From Bacteroides mediterraneensis (lineage in GTDB: Bacteria; Bacteroidota; Bacteroidia; Bacteroidales; Bacteroidaceae), in contig NZ_JACJKA010000025.1 of assembly GCF_016900355.1 (NCBI RefSeq), forward strand, positions 1 through 55,824: a DNA stretch of 55,824 bases, given 5' to 3'. How positions within the stretch are numbered: position 1 is the first letter of the stretch; each line of letters begins with the position of its first letter. Of the stretch, positions 1-8,958 are shown piece by piece. The notes under the pieces are model-generated. The model searched no databases and was not told where the DNA came from. It saw only the letters and a list, made by a program, of their open reading frames with translations. Made by a program: the position numbers and the translations under genes.

Positions 1-26
1 CCCTAAGATACGAAAAATTAGGGAGA

Positions 27-73
27 CGGGCAAGTCCTGACTGAGCGAAGTTTGGGCTTGCCCGATTTTTTTT
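27..73 (+). terminator. Intrinsic terminator of an upstream gene
   Basis: An 8-bp perfect stem (CGGGCAAG at 27-34, CTTGCCCG at 57-64) is followed by a run of eight T at 66-73. It should end a plus-strand transcript coming from left of the window. Confidence 0.8.
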
Positions 74-81
74 GCAGACAC

Positions 82-130
82 AAAAAAGGCCATCTCAAAT
101 TATATTTCAATTTGAGACAGCCTCTTTTTT
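82..130. terminator. Bidirectional terminator downstream of cdd
   Basis: CTCAAATT (94-101) pairs with AATTTGAG (109-116). An outer A-tract with GGC (82-90) faces GCC with a T-tract (120-130). T-runs lie on both strands, so it can terminate cdd on the minus strand and back up the terminator at 27-73 on the plus strand. Confidence 0.75.
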
Positions 131-149
131 CATGCCCTTAAAAGGCCTC

Positions 150-632
150 TTATTTGGTCAGGAATTCCCCTCCGAATGACAAAGGAAGTAAGTCTTTCGT
201 ACCGTTCACCTCGTAAATCGCTTTCTCGCCATACAGCAGGATGCGCATGGGCTGCCGGTAGCGTTGTTCCGTTTCCAGTAATACTTGGCGGCAGGCTCCA
301 CAGGGAGGAATCGGCGTGTCAAGGTAGCCGGTTTCGTTGCGGGCGGCAATGGCCAGTGTCAGCACCGCCTGGTCGGGATACTGGGAGTTGGCATAGAATA
401 AGGTCGTGCGTTCGGCACACAGACCGGAAGGATAGGCGGCGTTTTCTTGATTCGTTCCCGTGACGATAACCCCGTTTTTCAGCAGGGCGGCGGCACCGAC
501 TGAGAATTTGGAGTAGGGGGCATAACTGCGTGAAGTGGCTTCTTTGGCCTTGTCGATCAGCTCCCGGTCTTGCGGGGTAAGTTCTTCGTATTGCAAAGAG
601 TGGATGCAAATTTCCAGTTTAATTTCTTTCAT
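150..632 (-). CDS. cdd: Cytidine deaminase
   Basis: 160 residues, the size of a homotetrameric zinc cytidine deaminase. It converts cytidine and deoxycytidine to uridine and deoxyuridine in cytoplasmic pyrimidine salvage. The zinc and catalytic signatures are visible: the substrate-side SxYAPYSKFSVGAA segment (about residues 36-48), the CAERT motif with the catalytic Glu, and the PPCGACRQ motif that supplies two zinc cysteines. The N-terminus has about 25 residues more than the shortest family members. The gene stands alone. A TATATTTG box (minus strand, 659-666) fits the Bacteroides -7 element, but no -33 TTTG is at the expected distance. Its 3' end faces the terminator at 82-130. Confidence 0.95.
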   Translation of the reverse strand: MKEIKLEICIHSLQYEELTPQDRELIDKAKEATSRSYAPYSKFSVGAAALLKNGVIVTGTNQENAAYPSGLCAERTTLFYANSQYPDQAVLTLAIAARNETGYLDTPIPPCGACRQVLLETEQRYRQPMRILLYGEKAIYEVNGTKDLLPLSFGGEFLTK

Positions 633-774
633 GGCGGTTGTTTTTGTGGTTCAGTAAACAAATATAGTATAAATATCGCTTTTCTCCCTTCATTTCTGTA
701 TTTTTAAGCCTTTGCCCGTAAGGCATCTGTGTTGAATCGCTTATCTTTGTACGAAAACTGTAAAGAAGAATCGC

Positions 775-1665
775 ATGAAATCATTAAGATATATCTTGGT
801 GTTCTGCCTGGTGGGGATGGTGCTTTCTTTGGGAGCAGCCCAGCGGAGGAACAAGGCGTACGAAGATTACATCCGCCAGTATCACAAAATTGCGGTAGAA
901 GAGATGAAGCGTTATCACATCCCGGCCAGTATTACATTGGCACAGGGACTGCTGGAATCAGGGGCCGGACGGAGCGAACTGGCTCGCAAGTCGAACAACC
1001 ATTTCGGTATCAAGTGTGGACGGAGCTGGGACGGACGTACGGTGCGTGCCGATGACGATGCCCCGAACGAATGTTTCCGGGCTTACCGTCATGCCAAGGA
1101 TTCTTATCGTGACCATTCCAAGTTCCTGCGTACCGGGGCACGGTATGCTTTTTTGTTCCGTTTGAAGATTACGGACTACAAGGGATGGGCCCGTGGGTTG
1201 AAAAAGGCGGGTTATGCTACCGACCCGCGTTATGCCGACCGGCTGATCAACATCATCGAACTGTATGACTTGGACCGCTACGACAGTAAGAAGGGACTGG
1301 AATGGGCCGAGGAGTTCCCCAACCCGCATCAGCCGTATCTGGCCAACGACATGGTGTACATCATCGCCCGTCGGGGAGATACATTCAAGTCGCTTTCGGA
1401 TGAGCTGGGCATCAGCAAAAAGAAACTCCGCACTTACAATGAACTGCCCAAGGATTATGAATTTACAGGGGGTGAAATCGTGTATCTGGAGAAGAAACGT
1501 CGCCGGGCTACGAAGGAATACATCGTCTACGTGGTACGTCAGGGCGATTCCATGTACTCCATCTCGCAGAAGTTCGGCATTCGTTTGAAGAACTTGTACA
1601 AACTGAATAAAATGGAACCGGATGCCCCGGCTCCGAAGGTGGGCGACATTCTGCGGCTGCGCTGA
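775..1665 (+). CDS. Secreted glucosaminidase with two LysM domains
   Basis: 296 residues. A signal peptide (basic MKSLR, then a hydrophobic stretch to about residue 22) precedes a FlgJ-like glucosaminidase domain (about 30-175), recognised by the ITLAQGLLESGAGRSELA segment with its catalytic Glu and by NNHFGIKC. Two LysM repeats follow (about 190-240 and 245-295; 'YIIARRGDTFKSLSDELGIS' and 'YVVRQGDSMYSISQKFGI'), which bind peptidoglycan. The likely role is cleavage of glycan strands in the periplasm during wall remodelling or cell separation. A TATCTTTG -7 box lies at 742-749, 26 bases before the start codon. The stop codon is 5 bp from the convergent rlmH stop. The exact bond cleaved (muramidase or glucosaminidase) cannot be read from sequence. 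Confidence 0.9.
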   Translation: MKSLRYILVFCLVGMVLSLGAAQRRNKAYEDYIRQYHKIAVEEMKRYHIPASITLAQGLLESGAGRSELARKSNNHFGIKCGRSWDGRTVRADDDAPNECFRAYRHAKDSYRDHSKFLRTGARYAFLFRLKITDYKGWARGLKKAGYATDPRYADRLINIIELYDLDRYDSKKGLEWAEEFPNPHQPYLANDMVYIIARRGDTFKSLSDELGISKKKLRTYNELPKDYEFTGGEIVYLEKKRRRATKEYIVYVVRQGDSMYSISQKFGIRLKNLYKLNKMEPDAPAPKVGDILRLR

Positions 1666-1670
1666 CCGGT

Positions 1671-2144
1671 TTATTCGTGGTGATAGGGGCCGTTGGTCAG
1701 AATGGTCATGGCCCGGTAAAGCTGTTCCACGAAGATAAGCCGTATCATCTGGTGTGAGAAGGTCATCTTCGATAGGGAAATCTTTTCCTGTGCAGCTTGA
1801 TAGACTGCCGGAGAGAATCCGTAGGGTCCGCCGATGATAAACACCAGCCGCTTGTTCACCGTATGCATTTTCCGCTCTATCCAGTTGGCAAACTCGATGG
1901 AGCGGAATTCTTTTCCATGCTCGTCGAGAAGTACCACCACATCGCCCGGCTGAAGGGCTTTCAGGATGGCTTCGCCTTCTTTTTCTTTCTGCTGGTCCAT
2001 GCTGAGGCTCTTGGTGTTCTTGAGTTCGGGAATCACTTCCATGTCGAACGAAATGTAGTGCTTGGTGCGTTCTATATAGTCGTTGATGGCTGTGATATAG
2101 TGCTTTTCGACCGTCCGGCCGACCACAAGTAGGGTAAATTTCAT
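1671..2144 (-). CDS. rlmH: 23S rRNA pseudouridine-1915 N3-methyltransferase
   Basis: 157 residues with the chosen ATG at 2144. A longer reading frame runs further upstream, but MKFTLLVVGRT is the conserved N-terminus and gives the usual family length. RlmH is a SPOUT/trefoil-knot SAM enzyme acting on pseudouridine 1915 of assembled 70S ribosomes. The knot signatures FIIGGPYG and LSKMTFSHQMIRLIFVEQLY near the C-terminus are clear, as is the final PYHHE. It is divergent from nadC. A TATCTTTG -7 box on the minus strand (2180-2187) lies 36 bases upstream of the start, inside the same short intergenic region that carries the nadC promoter. Confidence 0.95.
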   Translation of the reverse strand: MKFTLLVVGRTVEKHYITAINDYIERTKHYISFDMEVIPELKNTKSLSMDQQKEKEGEAILKALQPGDVVVLLDEHGKEFRSIEFANWIERKMHTVNKRLVFIIGGPYGFSPAVYQAAQEKISLSKMTFSHQMIRLIFVEQLYRAMTILTNGPYHHE

Positions 2145-2175
2145 ATCTTTTTTTCTTTGATTAAAACGGGTTGTC

Positions 2176-2206
2176 TTTGCAAAGATATGAATAATAATTA
2201 CCTTTG
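2176..2206 (+). promoter_or_regulatory. Promoter of nadC (Bacteroides type)
   Basis: TTTG at 2176-2179 and TACCTTTG at 2199-2206 with a 19-bp spacer match the Bacteroides sigma-ABfr consensus. The nadC ATG is 34 bases downstream. The opposite strand carries the rlmH -7 box at 2180-2187, so the two promoters overlap. Confidence 0.75.
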
Positions 2207-2239
2207 CTACATGTAATATCACCTAATATTTTGAACAAA

Positions 2240-3094
2240 ATGGACGAAAAAATTGTAAAGGATTTGATTGACCGTCTGATTGACCTCGCTTTTGCAGAGG
2301 ATATAGGCGACGGGGACCATACTACATTGTCGTGTATTCCGGCGGATGCCATGGGTAAGTCGAAACTGCTGATTAAGGAAGAAGGAATCCTGGCCGGCAT
2401 TGAAGTGGCCAAGGAAGTGTTCCATCGTTTCGACCCGGACATGAAGGTGACCGTATTCATGCAGGACGGTACACACGTCAAACCGGGGGATGTGCCGATG
2501 GTAGTGGAAGGCAAGGTGCAGTCTTTGCTGCAGACCGAACGCCTGATGCTGAACATCATGCAACGTATGAGCGGTATTGCGACCATGACACACAAGTATG
2601 TGGAACGCCTGAAAGGAACCAAGACACGGGTGCTCGATACGCGTAAGACGACTCCGGGCATGCGTATCCTGGAAAAAATGGCGGTAAAAATCGGTGGAGG
2701 TGTGAACCATCGTATCGGTCTGTTCGACATGATTCTGCTGAAAGACAACCATGTGGATTTCGCAGGTGGCATCGACAAGGCGATTACTCGTGCCAAGGAA
2801 TACTGCAAGGAAAAAGGCAAGGACCTGAAGATTGAAATCGAGGTACGCAACTTCGACGAATTGCAACAGGTACTCGACTTGGGTGGAGTAGACCGTATCA
2901 TGCTCGACAACTTCACGCCGGAGGATACCCGCAAGGCCGTGGAAATGGTGGGCGGACGTGTGGAACTGGAATCTTCCGGTGGCATTACGTTTGACACGCT
3001 GCGCGACTATGCGGAGTGTGGAGTAGACTATATTTCCGTGGGTGCGTTGACCCATTCTGTCAAAGGTTTGGATATGAGCTTCAAGGCTTGTTGA
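2240..3094 (+). CDS. nadC: Nicotinate-nucleotide pyrophosphorylase (quinolinate PRTase)
   Basis: 284 residues from the ATG at 2240. An in-frame ATG at 2204 lies inside the promoter -7 box and cannot be the start. The enzyme converts quinolinate and PRPP to nicotinate mononucleotide, CO2 and PPi in de novo NAD synthesis. Type II PRTase landmarks are present in order: the ERLMLNIMQRMSGIAT helix, VLDTRKTTPGMR, KDNHV, IEIEVRN, DRIMLDNF, and the phosphate-binding ESSGGI followed by DYISVGALTHS. It has its own promoter at 2176-2206. NadA and NadB are not in the window. Confidence 0.97.
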   Translation: MDEKIVKDLIDRLIDLAFAEDIGDGDHTTLSCIPADAMGKSKLLIKEEGILAGIEVAKEVFHRFDPDMKVTVFMQDGTHVKPGDVPMVVEGKVQSLLQTERLMLNIMQRMSGIATMTHKYVERLKGTKTRVLDTRKTTPGMRILEKMAVKIGGGVNHRIGLFDMILLKDNHVDFAGGIDKAITRAKEYCKEKGKDLKIEIEVRNFDELQQVLDLGGVDRIMLDNFTPEDTRKAVEMVGGRVELESSGGITFDTLRDYAECGVDYISVGALTHSVKGLDMSFKAC

Positions 3095-3164
3095 AGCTGT
3101 AGTGACAGAAAATGAGTCTGCCGCTTCTTTGAATAAAGTAACTACCAACTAAAAATAGAGGAGA

Positions 3165-3782
3165 ATGATGAAAAAAAGTATTTTATGGAAAAGTATGCTG
3201 GTTCTGGCATTGTGTTTTGCTGGAACAGCCAATGGAATGGCACAAGACCTGAAATCAATTCTTTCGGGTGTGGTAGGTGCTGTAGCCAATAAAGTGACTG
3301 GTGAAAGTACTTCTCTGACGGGTACCTGGGCTTATTCAGGACCTGACTGTAAGTTTGAAAGCGACAATCTGCTGGCCAAAGCTGGTGGTGAAGTGGCAGC
3401 CAAGAAAGTGGAAGAAAAAATGAGCGGTGTACTGGAAAAGTTAGGATTCAAAGAGGGGGCTACTTATACTTTCAATGAAGACAGTACGTATACTTCTGTC
3501 ATCGGTGGAAAAACAGTCAGCGGTACTTACAGCTATAATGCCGACACCAAGGAGTTGACGATGAAAACACGTCTGGGATTGAAGGTAAATGCTACGGTTT
3601 CCAAAGGGCTTACCGGCAATACGATGAGTCTGCTGTTCAAGGCCGACAAGCTGATGTCGTTGGCACAAACCATTACGGGTGCGGTAGCCAGCAAGTCTTC
3701 TAATTCGGCTGTCAGTACAGCCAGCTCGCTGTTAGGGCAGTATGATGGCTTACAACTGGGGGTACAGTTGACAAAGCAGTAA
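3165..3782 (+). CDS. DUF4923-type secreted protein (lipocalin-like)
   Basis: 205 residues with a signal peptide (MMKKSILWKSMLVLALCF..., cleavage probably after AQ near residue 27). The mature part has a short helix region, then alternating beta-type segments (LTGTWAYSGPDCKFES, TYTFNEDSTYTS, VSGTYSYNADTKELTMKT, MSLLFKADKLMSL). This is the pattern of the Bacteroidales DUF4923 family, which is thought to form a small lipocalin-like barrel. It should be periplasmic or surface-attached; no lipobox is visible. The function is unknown. A start three bases later (3168) is equally possible. It is followed by a strong bidirectional terminator. Confidence 0.8.
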   Translation: MMKKSILWKSMLVLALCFAGTANGMAQDLKSILSGVVGAVANKVTGESTSLTGTWAYSGPDCKFESDNLLAKAGGEVAAKKVEEKMSGVLEKLGFKEGATYTFNEDSTYTSVIGGKTVSGTYSYNADTKELTMKTRLGLKVNATVSKGLTGNTMSLLFKADKLMSLAQTITGAVASKSSNSAVSTASSLLGQYDGLQLGVQLTKQ

Positions 3783-3810
3783 CTCTGTTTGTAGACGAAT
3801 AAGAAAAGAA

Positions 3811-3859
3811 GAAGCATGGATGCGGAGAGAATTTCTCTCGGAATCCATGCTTCTTTTTT
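3811..3859. terminator. Bidirectional terminator between the DUF4923 gene and the his operon
   Basis: GAAGCATGGAT (3811-3821) and ATCCATGCTTC (3843-3853) form an 11-bp stem, with an inner GAGAGAA/TTTCTCTC extension. T-run at 3854-3859 on the plus strand and A/T-rich flank on the other. It ends both the DUF4923 gene and hisGDCB. Confidence 0.8.
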
Positions 3860-3863
3860 GTTT

Positions 3864-4988
3864 TCAGATGCATCCCTTGCTGGAGGGAATCTCAAAATGA
3901 TGGATGTCGCGCCGCACAGCCATTTTGATGCTGCGGGCCAGTGCTTTGAAAATACCTTCAATCTTGTGGTGCTCGTTAGTGCCTTCTGCCTTGATGTGCA
4001 GGTTCATGCGGGCCGAGTCACTCAGCGACTTGAAGAAATGAAGAAACATTTCGGTAGGCATGTCGCCGATTTTTTCGCGGGTGAAGGTCGCATCCCATAC
4101 CAGCCAGGGCCGTCCGCCGAAGTCGAGAGCCACCATGCACAGGCAGTCGTCCATAGGCAGGCAGTAGCCGTAGCGTTCAATGCCTCGTTTGCTTCCGAGG
4201 GCCTGATACAGACATTCTCCCAAGGCGATGGCCGTGTCTTCGATGGTGTGGTGCTCGTCCACGTTCAGATCACCGTCCACGTGTATGTCGAGGTCGATGC
4301 CGCCATGCTTGCCAATCTGCTCCAGCATGTGGTCGAAGAAACCCAGTCCCGTGTCAATGTGGCAGGTGCCGTTGCCGTCCAGGTTGAGGCGGATACGGAT
4401 GTCGGTTTCCTTGGTCTTCCGGCACACCTCTGCGATTCGTTCGCCGGCAAAGAGGAACTCCGCCACGCGGTCCCAGTCGGTGGTGGCCAGCACACAAGTG
4501 TCCTCCAGTCCGCTGCCGGCCAATATACTTTTATCCGGTTGCAGCAGGATGGCCTTGCAGCCCAGGTTCTGGGCCAGTTGCACATCCGTGGCCCGGTCGC
4601 CGATGACAAAGCTGCCCGGCAAGTCATAGTCCGGATTTTGCAGGTAAGCCGTCAGCATGCCTGTGCGGGGCTTGCGGGTAGGCGCATTGTCTTCCGGAAA
4701 GCTCCGGTCAATCAGAATATTGTCGAACTCGATGCCCTCGTTCTTGAAAGACTGGAGCATCAGGTTGTGTACGGGCCAGAAAGTCTCTTCAGGAAAAGAA
4801 GGCGTACCCAGTCCGTCCTGATTGGTTACCATGACCAGCTCAAAATCCAGTTTTTGCCGGATGAAATACAGGTTGCGGAACACCTTGGGATAAAACTCCA
4901 GCTTCTCGAAGGCATCCAACTGATAATCTACGGGCGGTTCGATGACGAGGGTTCCGTCGCGGTCGATAAATAAGACTTTCTTTTTCAT
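3864..4988 (-). CDS. hisB: Bifunctional histidinol-phosphatase / imidazoleglycerol-phosphate dehydratase
   Basis: 374 residues, two enzymes in one chain. The N-terminal HAD phosphatase (about 1-165) starts with FIDRDGTLV, the DxDGT nucleophile motif, and hydrolyses histidinol phosphate. The C-terminal dehydratase (about 180-374) carries the paired metal-binding motifs DEHHTIED and NEHHKIEG and makes imidazole-acetol phosphate. It is the last gene of the hisGDCB run. Its ATG overlaps the hisC stop by 4 bp (ATGA), so the two are probably translationally coupled. The fused form is typical of Enterobacteria and Bacteroidetes. Confidence 0.97.
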   Translation of the reverse strand: MKKKVLFIDRDGTLVIEPPVDYQLDAFEKLEFYPKVFRNLYFIRQKLDFELVMVTNQDGLGTPSFPEETFWPVHNLMLQSFKNEGIEFDNILIDRSFPEDNAPTRKPRTGMLTAYLQNPDYDLPGSFVIGDRATDVQLAQNLGCKAILLQPDKSILAGSGLEDTCVLATTDWDRVAEFLFAGERIAEVCRKTKETDIRIRLNLDGNGTCHIDTGLGFFDHMLEQIGKHGGIDLDIHVDGDLNVDEHHTIEDTAIALGECLYQALGSKRGIERYGYCLPMDDCLCMVALDFGGRPWLVWDATFTREKIGDMPTEMFLHFFKSLSDSARMNLHIKAEGTNEHHKIEGIFKALARSIKMAVRRDIHHFEIPSSKGCI

Positions 4989-6034
4989 GCTTCGTCCTCC
5001 TTGTAGTTTTTCAGGGCCTCCAGCAGCGCATCATTCTCCGGATGCGTACCGATGGTGATGCGCAGACAGTTGTGGCACAAGGCCACGTTGCTCCGGTTGC
5101 GGACGATGATGCCTTTGTCTACCAGGTAGTCGTAGATTTTCTTGGCATTGCTCACCCGGGTGAGGAAGAAATTCGCATCGGTGGGGTAGATGTGCTCGCA
5201 GCACGGAAGTTTCTCAAATTCAGTCATCAGGCGGGTACGTTCTTTCAACAGGGAAGCCACCCATTGCTGTACCTGATAATGCTTTTCAATCATCCGGATG
5301 GCTTCCTGCTGTGTCAGCCGGTTCACATTGTAAGGATACTTGATTTTGTTCAGCAAATCAATGATTTCCTTGGAGGCGAACGCCATGCCCAGACGGATGG
5401 CCGCACAGCCCCAGGCCTTTGAGAAGGTCTGCAGGATAATCAGGTTCGGGAACTCGTCGAGCTGTTGCAAGAACGACGGCTGGTCGGAGAAATCCGCATA
5501 CGCCTCGTCCACGATGACCAGCCCTTCGAACTGCCGGAGCAGGGTCAGAATCTCTTCCCGGCACAAGTTGTTGCCCGTCGGGTTGTTGGGCGAGCAGAGG
5601 AAAATCAGTTTGGTATGCTCATCGGCAGCCGCCAGTAGGTCGGCAGCCTTGAACTGGAAATTCGCATCGAGCTGCACCTTGCGGTACTCCACGTCGTTGA
5701 CATCAGCACAGACCTGATACATGCCGTAGGTCGGCTCGATGGCCACTACGTTGTCAATGTCCGGACGGCAGAACGCCCGGAAAGGAAGGTCGATGGCTTC
5801 GTCGCTGCCGTTGCCCAGGAAGATATGCTCGGGCGATACCTTCTTGATACGCCCGATCAGTCCCTTCAGTTCCCGTTGCAGCGGGTCCGGGTACCGGTTG
5901 TTGGGAGTGTTGTAAGGATTCTCGTTGGCATCCAGAAACACCGATGCCTCTTTTCCGCTATATTCGTCGCGTGCCGAAGAGTAAGGCTTCAAGGCCCAGA
6001 TGTTCGGCCGCGTAAGTTCTTTCAATGGTTTCAT
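4985..6034 (-). CDS. hisC: Histidinol-phosphate aminotransferase
   Basis: 349 residues, a fold-type I PLP aminotransferase. It moves an amino group from glutamate to imidazole-acetol phosphate to make L-histidinol phosphate. Seen in order: LDANENPYN near the N-terminus, [30 protein letters not shown], and the PLP lysine in [14 protein letters not shown], then [19 protein letters not shown] at the C-terminus. Start and stop both overlap neighbours by 4 bp (hisD upstream, hisB downstream), which indicates one transcript and coupled translation. Confidence 0.97.
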   Translation of the reverse strand: MKPLKELTRPNIWALKPYSSARDEYSGKEASVFLDANENPYNTPNNRYPDPLQRELKGLIGRIKKVSPEHIFLGNGSDEAIDLPFRAFCRPDIDNVVAIEPTYGMYQVCADVNDVEYRKVQLDANFQFKAADLLAAADEHTKLIFLCSPNNPTGNNLCREEILTLLRQFEGLVIVDEAYADFSDQPSFLQQLDEFPNLIILQTFSKAWGCAAIRLGMAFASKEIIDLLNKIKYPYNVNRLTQQEAIRMIEKHYQVQQWVASLLKERTRLMTEFEKLPCCEHIYPTDANFFLTRVSNAKKIYDYLVDKGIIVRNRSNVALCHNCLRITIGTHPENDALLEALKNYKEDEA

Positions 6035-7314
6035 GATTCTTTCTTTAAACGTACGGAGATTGCATTTTTGTGGCCGTCCAGCTGCTCGTTGGCCGCCATC
6101 ACCTCAATGGCCGGGCCAATCATGGCGATGCCTTCGGGCGTGATTTCCTGAAATGTGATTTTGCGGATGAAGCTGTCCAGACTTACCCCGCTGTACGCTT
6201 TGGCATAGCCGTTGGTCGGCAGCGTGTGGTTGGTGCCCGAAGCATAGTCGCCCGCACTTTCCGGCGAATAATATCCTAAGAATACAGAGCCTGCATTGAC
6301 AATCCGTTCGCTGACTTCCAGGTAGTCCTTGGTTTCGATAATCAGGTGCTCCGGTGCATATTCGTTGACCATGGCCACTGCCTCGTCCATGTCTTTTACC
6401 AGAATCAGTTTGCTGGCTGCGAGGGAGCGGCTGGCGATTTCCTTACGCGGCAACACGTCCAACTGGCGTTCTACCTCTTGCATGGTCGCTTTTAGTAAGG
6501 TTTCGCTCGTGGTAATCAGGAGGGCCTGACTGTCTACGCCGTGTTCCGCCTGGGAAAGCAGGTCGGCTGCCACGAAGGTCGGGTTGGCGGTTTCATCGGC
6601 CAGTACCGCTACTTCCGACGGACCTGCCGGCATGTCGATGGCCACGTCGCGCAGGGAAACCTGCTGCTTGGCCGCCGTGACATACTGATTGCCCGGACCG
6701 AATATCTTGTATACTTTCGGAATACTTTCCGTGCCGTAGGCCATAGCTCCGATGGCCTGTACGCCCCCTGCCTTGAAGATACGGCTGATACCCGCCAGTT
6801 TGGCGGCATACAGGATGGCCGGATGAATCTTTCCTTCTTTATTGGGTGGGGTACAGAGAATGATTTCCTTGCAGCCCGCAATCTGTGCCGGAGTGGCCAG
6901 CATCAGCACGGTCGAGAAGAGGGGAGCCGTTCCGCCGGGAATGTACAGTCCCACCTTCTCAATGGGGACCGCCTTCTGCCAGCAAGTGACGCCCGGCAGG
7001 GTGGTAATCTTTTTCCCTTGGAACACCTGTGCCGCGTGGAAGGTGTGGATGTTCTTGTAGGCCAGTGTGATGGCCGCTTTCAGTTCGATGCTGACCTTCT
7101 TGTCGGATTCGGCGATTTCCGTTTCGCTTACTTGCAAGGAGTCCAGCCGTACCTTGTCGAATTTCTCTTCATACTCCCGCACGGCCTTGTCGCCTTCAAA
7201 CTTGATGCGGTTCAATATTTCGAGTACCGTCTCCCGCAGCGATTCTGTCTGGAGAGTAGGCCGTTTCAGCAAGTCGGCCCATGTACTTTTCTCAGGATAA
7301 GTAATGATGTTCAT
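6031..7314 (-). CDS. hisD: Histidinol dehydrogenase
   Basis: 427 residues from the ATG at 7314. A longer frame begins nine codons earlier, but MNIITYPEK matches the family N-terminus. The zinc enzyme oxidises histidinol to histidine in two NAD-dependent steps. Visible landmarks are [64 protein letters not shown] and NEYAPEHL. Separated from hisG by 30 bp and overlapping hisC by 4 bp. Confidence 0.97.
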   Translation of the reverse strand: MNIITYPEKSTWADLLKRPTLQTESLRETVLEILNRIKFEGDKAVREYEEKFDKVRLDSLQVSETEIAESDKKVSIELKAAITLAYKNIHTFHAAQVFQGKKITTLPGVTCWQKAVPIEKVGLYIPGGTAPLFSTVLMLATPAQIAGCKEIILCTPPNKEGKIHPAILYAAKLAGISRIFKAGGVQAIGAMAYGTESIPKVYKIFGPGNQYVTAAKQQVSLRDVAIDMPAGPSEVAVLADETANPTFVAADLLSQAEHGVDSQALLITTSETLLKATMQEVERQLDVLPRKEIASRSLAASKLILVKDMDEAVAMVNEYAPEHLIIETKDYLEVSERIVNAGSVFLGYYSPESAGDYASGTNHTLPTNGYAKAYSGVSLDSFIRKITFQEITPEGIAMIGPAIEVMAANEQLDGHKNAISVRLKKES

Positions 7315-7344
7315 AGTAGCATTTGGTGTGAAATGATTCAACGG

Positions 7345-8196
7345 TTAAAGTATCATTTTCTCGATGGGAAGCACCAGGATACCCTGTGCCCCGATGGCCT
7401 TCAGTTTGCCGATGATTTCCCAGAAACGTTTCTGGTCGATGACGGTGTGGATGCTGCTCCATCCCTCCGTGGCCAGCGGCATGATGGTGGGACTCTTGAT
7501 GCCCGGCAGTACCTCCACGATGTCATTTACCTTGTCAGTAGGCACGTTCATCAGCACATACTTCTTGTCTTCGGCTGTCTTCACGGCATCGATGCGGAAC
7601 AACAGCTCCTGAAGGATTTCCTTCTTTTCTGCCGACAGGTTCTTGTTGCCGATAAGCAAGGCCTCACTCTTCATCACCACTTCCACTTCTTTCAGATTGT
7701 TGCTGATGAGGGTCGAGCCCGAGCTGACGATGTCGAAGATGGCATCTGCCAATCCGATGGCCGGAGATATTTCCACCGAGCCTGTGATGACATGGATGTC
7801 CGCCTCAATCTGCTGCTCGTCCAGGAAGTTCTTCAGAATGTGCGGGTAGGAGGTGGCAATCTTCTTGTGGTTGAACCACTGCAGCCCGTTGTATTCGGTT
7901 TCTTTATGGATGGCCAGCGAGAGACGGCATTTACTGAATCCCAGCCGGTGAACGATTTCAGCTTCTTCGGCACGTTCCACGAACTCGTTTTCTCCTACGA
8001 TACCCAGGTCGGCCACGCCGTTGGCCACGCACTGCGGAATGTCGTCATCGCGCAGGAAGAGCACCTCCACGGGGAAGTTGGTAGATTGTGTCAGCAAAGT
8101 ACGTTTGGAAGTAGACAGCTTGATGTCGGCTTCTGTGAATAGGGCCATTGTGTCTTCAAACAAACGCCCTTTGGATTGTACGGCAATTCTTAACAT
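7345..8196 (-). CDS. hisG: ATP phosphoribosyltransferase (long form)
   Basis: 283 residues. It catalyses the first committed step of histidine synthesis, joining ATP and PRPP. The catalytic part has the LRIAVQSKGRL start, GVADLGIVGENE, and the PRPP-binding 'DIVSSGSTLISNN' loop. About 75 C-terminal residues (from VLMNVPTDKVND on) match the regulatory domain of the long HisG form, which is feedback-inhibited by histidine and needs no HisZ. It is the first gene of the operon, directly behind the attenuator terminator (8221-8267) and leader peptide. Confidence 0.97.
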   Translation of the reverse strand: MLRIAVQSKGRLFEDTMALFTEADIKLSTSKRTLLTQSTNFPVEVLFLRDDDIPQCVANGVADLGIVGENEFVERAEEAEIVHRLGFSKCRLSLAIHKETEYNGLQWFNHKKIATSYPHILKNFLDEQQIEADIHVITGSVEISPAIGLADAIFDIVSSGSTLISNNLKEVEVVMKSEALLIGNKNLSAEKKEILQELLFRIDAVKTAEDKKYVLMNVPTDKVNDIVEVLPGIKSPTIMPLATEGWSSIHTVIDQKRFWEIIGKLKAIGAQGILVLPIEKMIL

Positions 8197-8220
8197 GTTC
8201 TTTTTCGGTTAAAAGTGTCC

Positions 8221-8267
8221 AAATAAAAAAGGCTTACCGAGGATGATTCCTAACGGCAAGCCTTTTT
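8221..8267 (-). terminator. Attenuator terminator of the his operon
   Basis: On the minus strand AAAAAGGCTTGCCG (8267-8254) pairs with CGGTAAGCCTTTTT (8239-8226) with one G-U pair, followed by a U-run. It lies between the leader peptide stop and hisG. The 10 bases CCGTTAGGAA (8256-8247) at its loop side are exactly complementary to TTCCTAACGG (8329-8320) in the leader coding region. That pairing would span the 5' arm and exclude the terminator. Confidence 0.85.
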
Positions 8268-8302
8268 GTTATCTTATCTCTTCTCTGTAACTACACGCCT
8301 TC

Positions 8303-8365
8303 TCAGCCTACCGTGTGAACCGTTAGGAAATGATGATGGCGATGATGTACAGTGTTTAAAATCAT
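8303..8365 (-). CDS. hisL: Histidine operon leader peptide
   Basis: A 20-codon frame, ATG at 8365 and TGA at 8305-8303, begins MILNTVHHRHHH. Six of the 20 residues are histidine, five of them in a seven-residue block. It sits between a good promoter (8387-8418) and the attenuator terminator ahead of hisG. That arrangement is the classic one for transcription attenuation: ribosome stalling on His codons signals low charged tRNA-His. The segment just after the His block can pair with the terminator's loop side, giving the alternative structure. Confidence 0.9.
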   Translation of the reverse strand: MILNTVHHRHHHFLTVHTVG

Positions 8366-8386
8366 ATTTTCTTTCTTTTGTTGCGA

Positions 8387-8418
8387 CAAAATTATAAGAT
8401 AAGATTTGAAAAAGCAAA
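8387..8418 (-). promoter_or_regulatory. his operon promoter (Bacteroides type)
   Basis: Read on the minus strand, TTTG (8418-8415), 20-bp spacer, TAATTTTG (8394-8387). This matches the TTTG-N19/21-TAnnTTTG consensus. The leader peptide ATG is 21 bases downstream, so the leader transcript has only a very short 5' end. Confidence 0.8.
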
Positions 8419-8453
8419 TATTTATCAGAAAAAAGTCGGTTTTGCTGTCAGTT

Positions 8454-8939
8454 TTATAAATTCTCCACCTCTTTTTCCGTATAGCAGCCCTTGAAGCACA
8501 TTTCCTTTTCCGCTTTTTCCTTCGAGAAGAGGTAATACGTACACACGGCTTTGGTGCAAAGCTGGTCGTGCTCGTCGAAGATAGCCGCTTCGATGAACGC
8601 GAAGTTCCGTTTTACTTCTTTCAGCCGGGCCCGGAGCGTGAGATGCGAGTCGGTGGTATGTACCGGCTTCAGGTAGTGCGTTTCCATGCGGGAAGTCACC
8701 CCCGAGGTCTGCATCTTGCGGGCGATGACCCAGGCACAGATTTCGTCGAGCATTGTGGCCTGTATGCCCCCGTGCAGGGTGTTCACCCAGCCCTGGAAGC
8801 GGGTCTCCGGTTTCCACAGGCACACAATCTCTTCTCCGTCTTCGTAAAACTCCATTTTCAGTCCGTCCTCGTTGTGGGGAGCACATCCGAAACAGAAGTA
8901 TCCTTCTATTCCTTCCCAGGGATTGATAATCTTTTCCAT
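8454..8939 (-). CDS. PaaI-family hotdog thioesterase
   Basis: 161 residues forming one hotdog-fold domain. The signature GWVNTLHGGIQATMLDE (about residues 49-65) contains the conserved HGG and the acidic residue after it that position the thioester and the attacking water. The N-terminal CFGCAPHNEDGLKMEF segment is also typical of the family. It probably hydrolyses an acyl-CoA; the substrate cannot be predicted. The next gene upstream on the same strand is the Dabb protein, 19 bp away, so they may be cotranscribed. Confidence 0.85.
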   Translation of the reverse strand: MEKIINPWEGIEGYFCFGCAPHNEDGLKMEFYEDGEEIVCLWKPETRFQGWVNTLHGGIQATMLDEICAWVIARKMQTSGVTSRMETHYLKPVHTTDSHLTLRARLKEVKRNFAFIEAAIFDEHDQLCTKAVCTYYLFSKEKAEKEMCFKGCYTEKEVENL

Positions 8940-8958
8940 GTGCGTCGAGGTTGGAAGG

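Noticed and set aside
3816..4973. 385-residue plus-strand reading frame opposite hisB
   Set aside because: It is the antisense shadow of a well-conserved enzyme, with low-complexity V/Q/H-rich translation and no family features.
6541..8142. 533-residue plus-strand reading frame opposite hisD and hisG
   Set aside because: Antisense shadow of two clear his genes; it has no domains and crosses the hisD-hisG junction.
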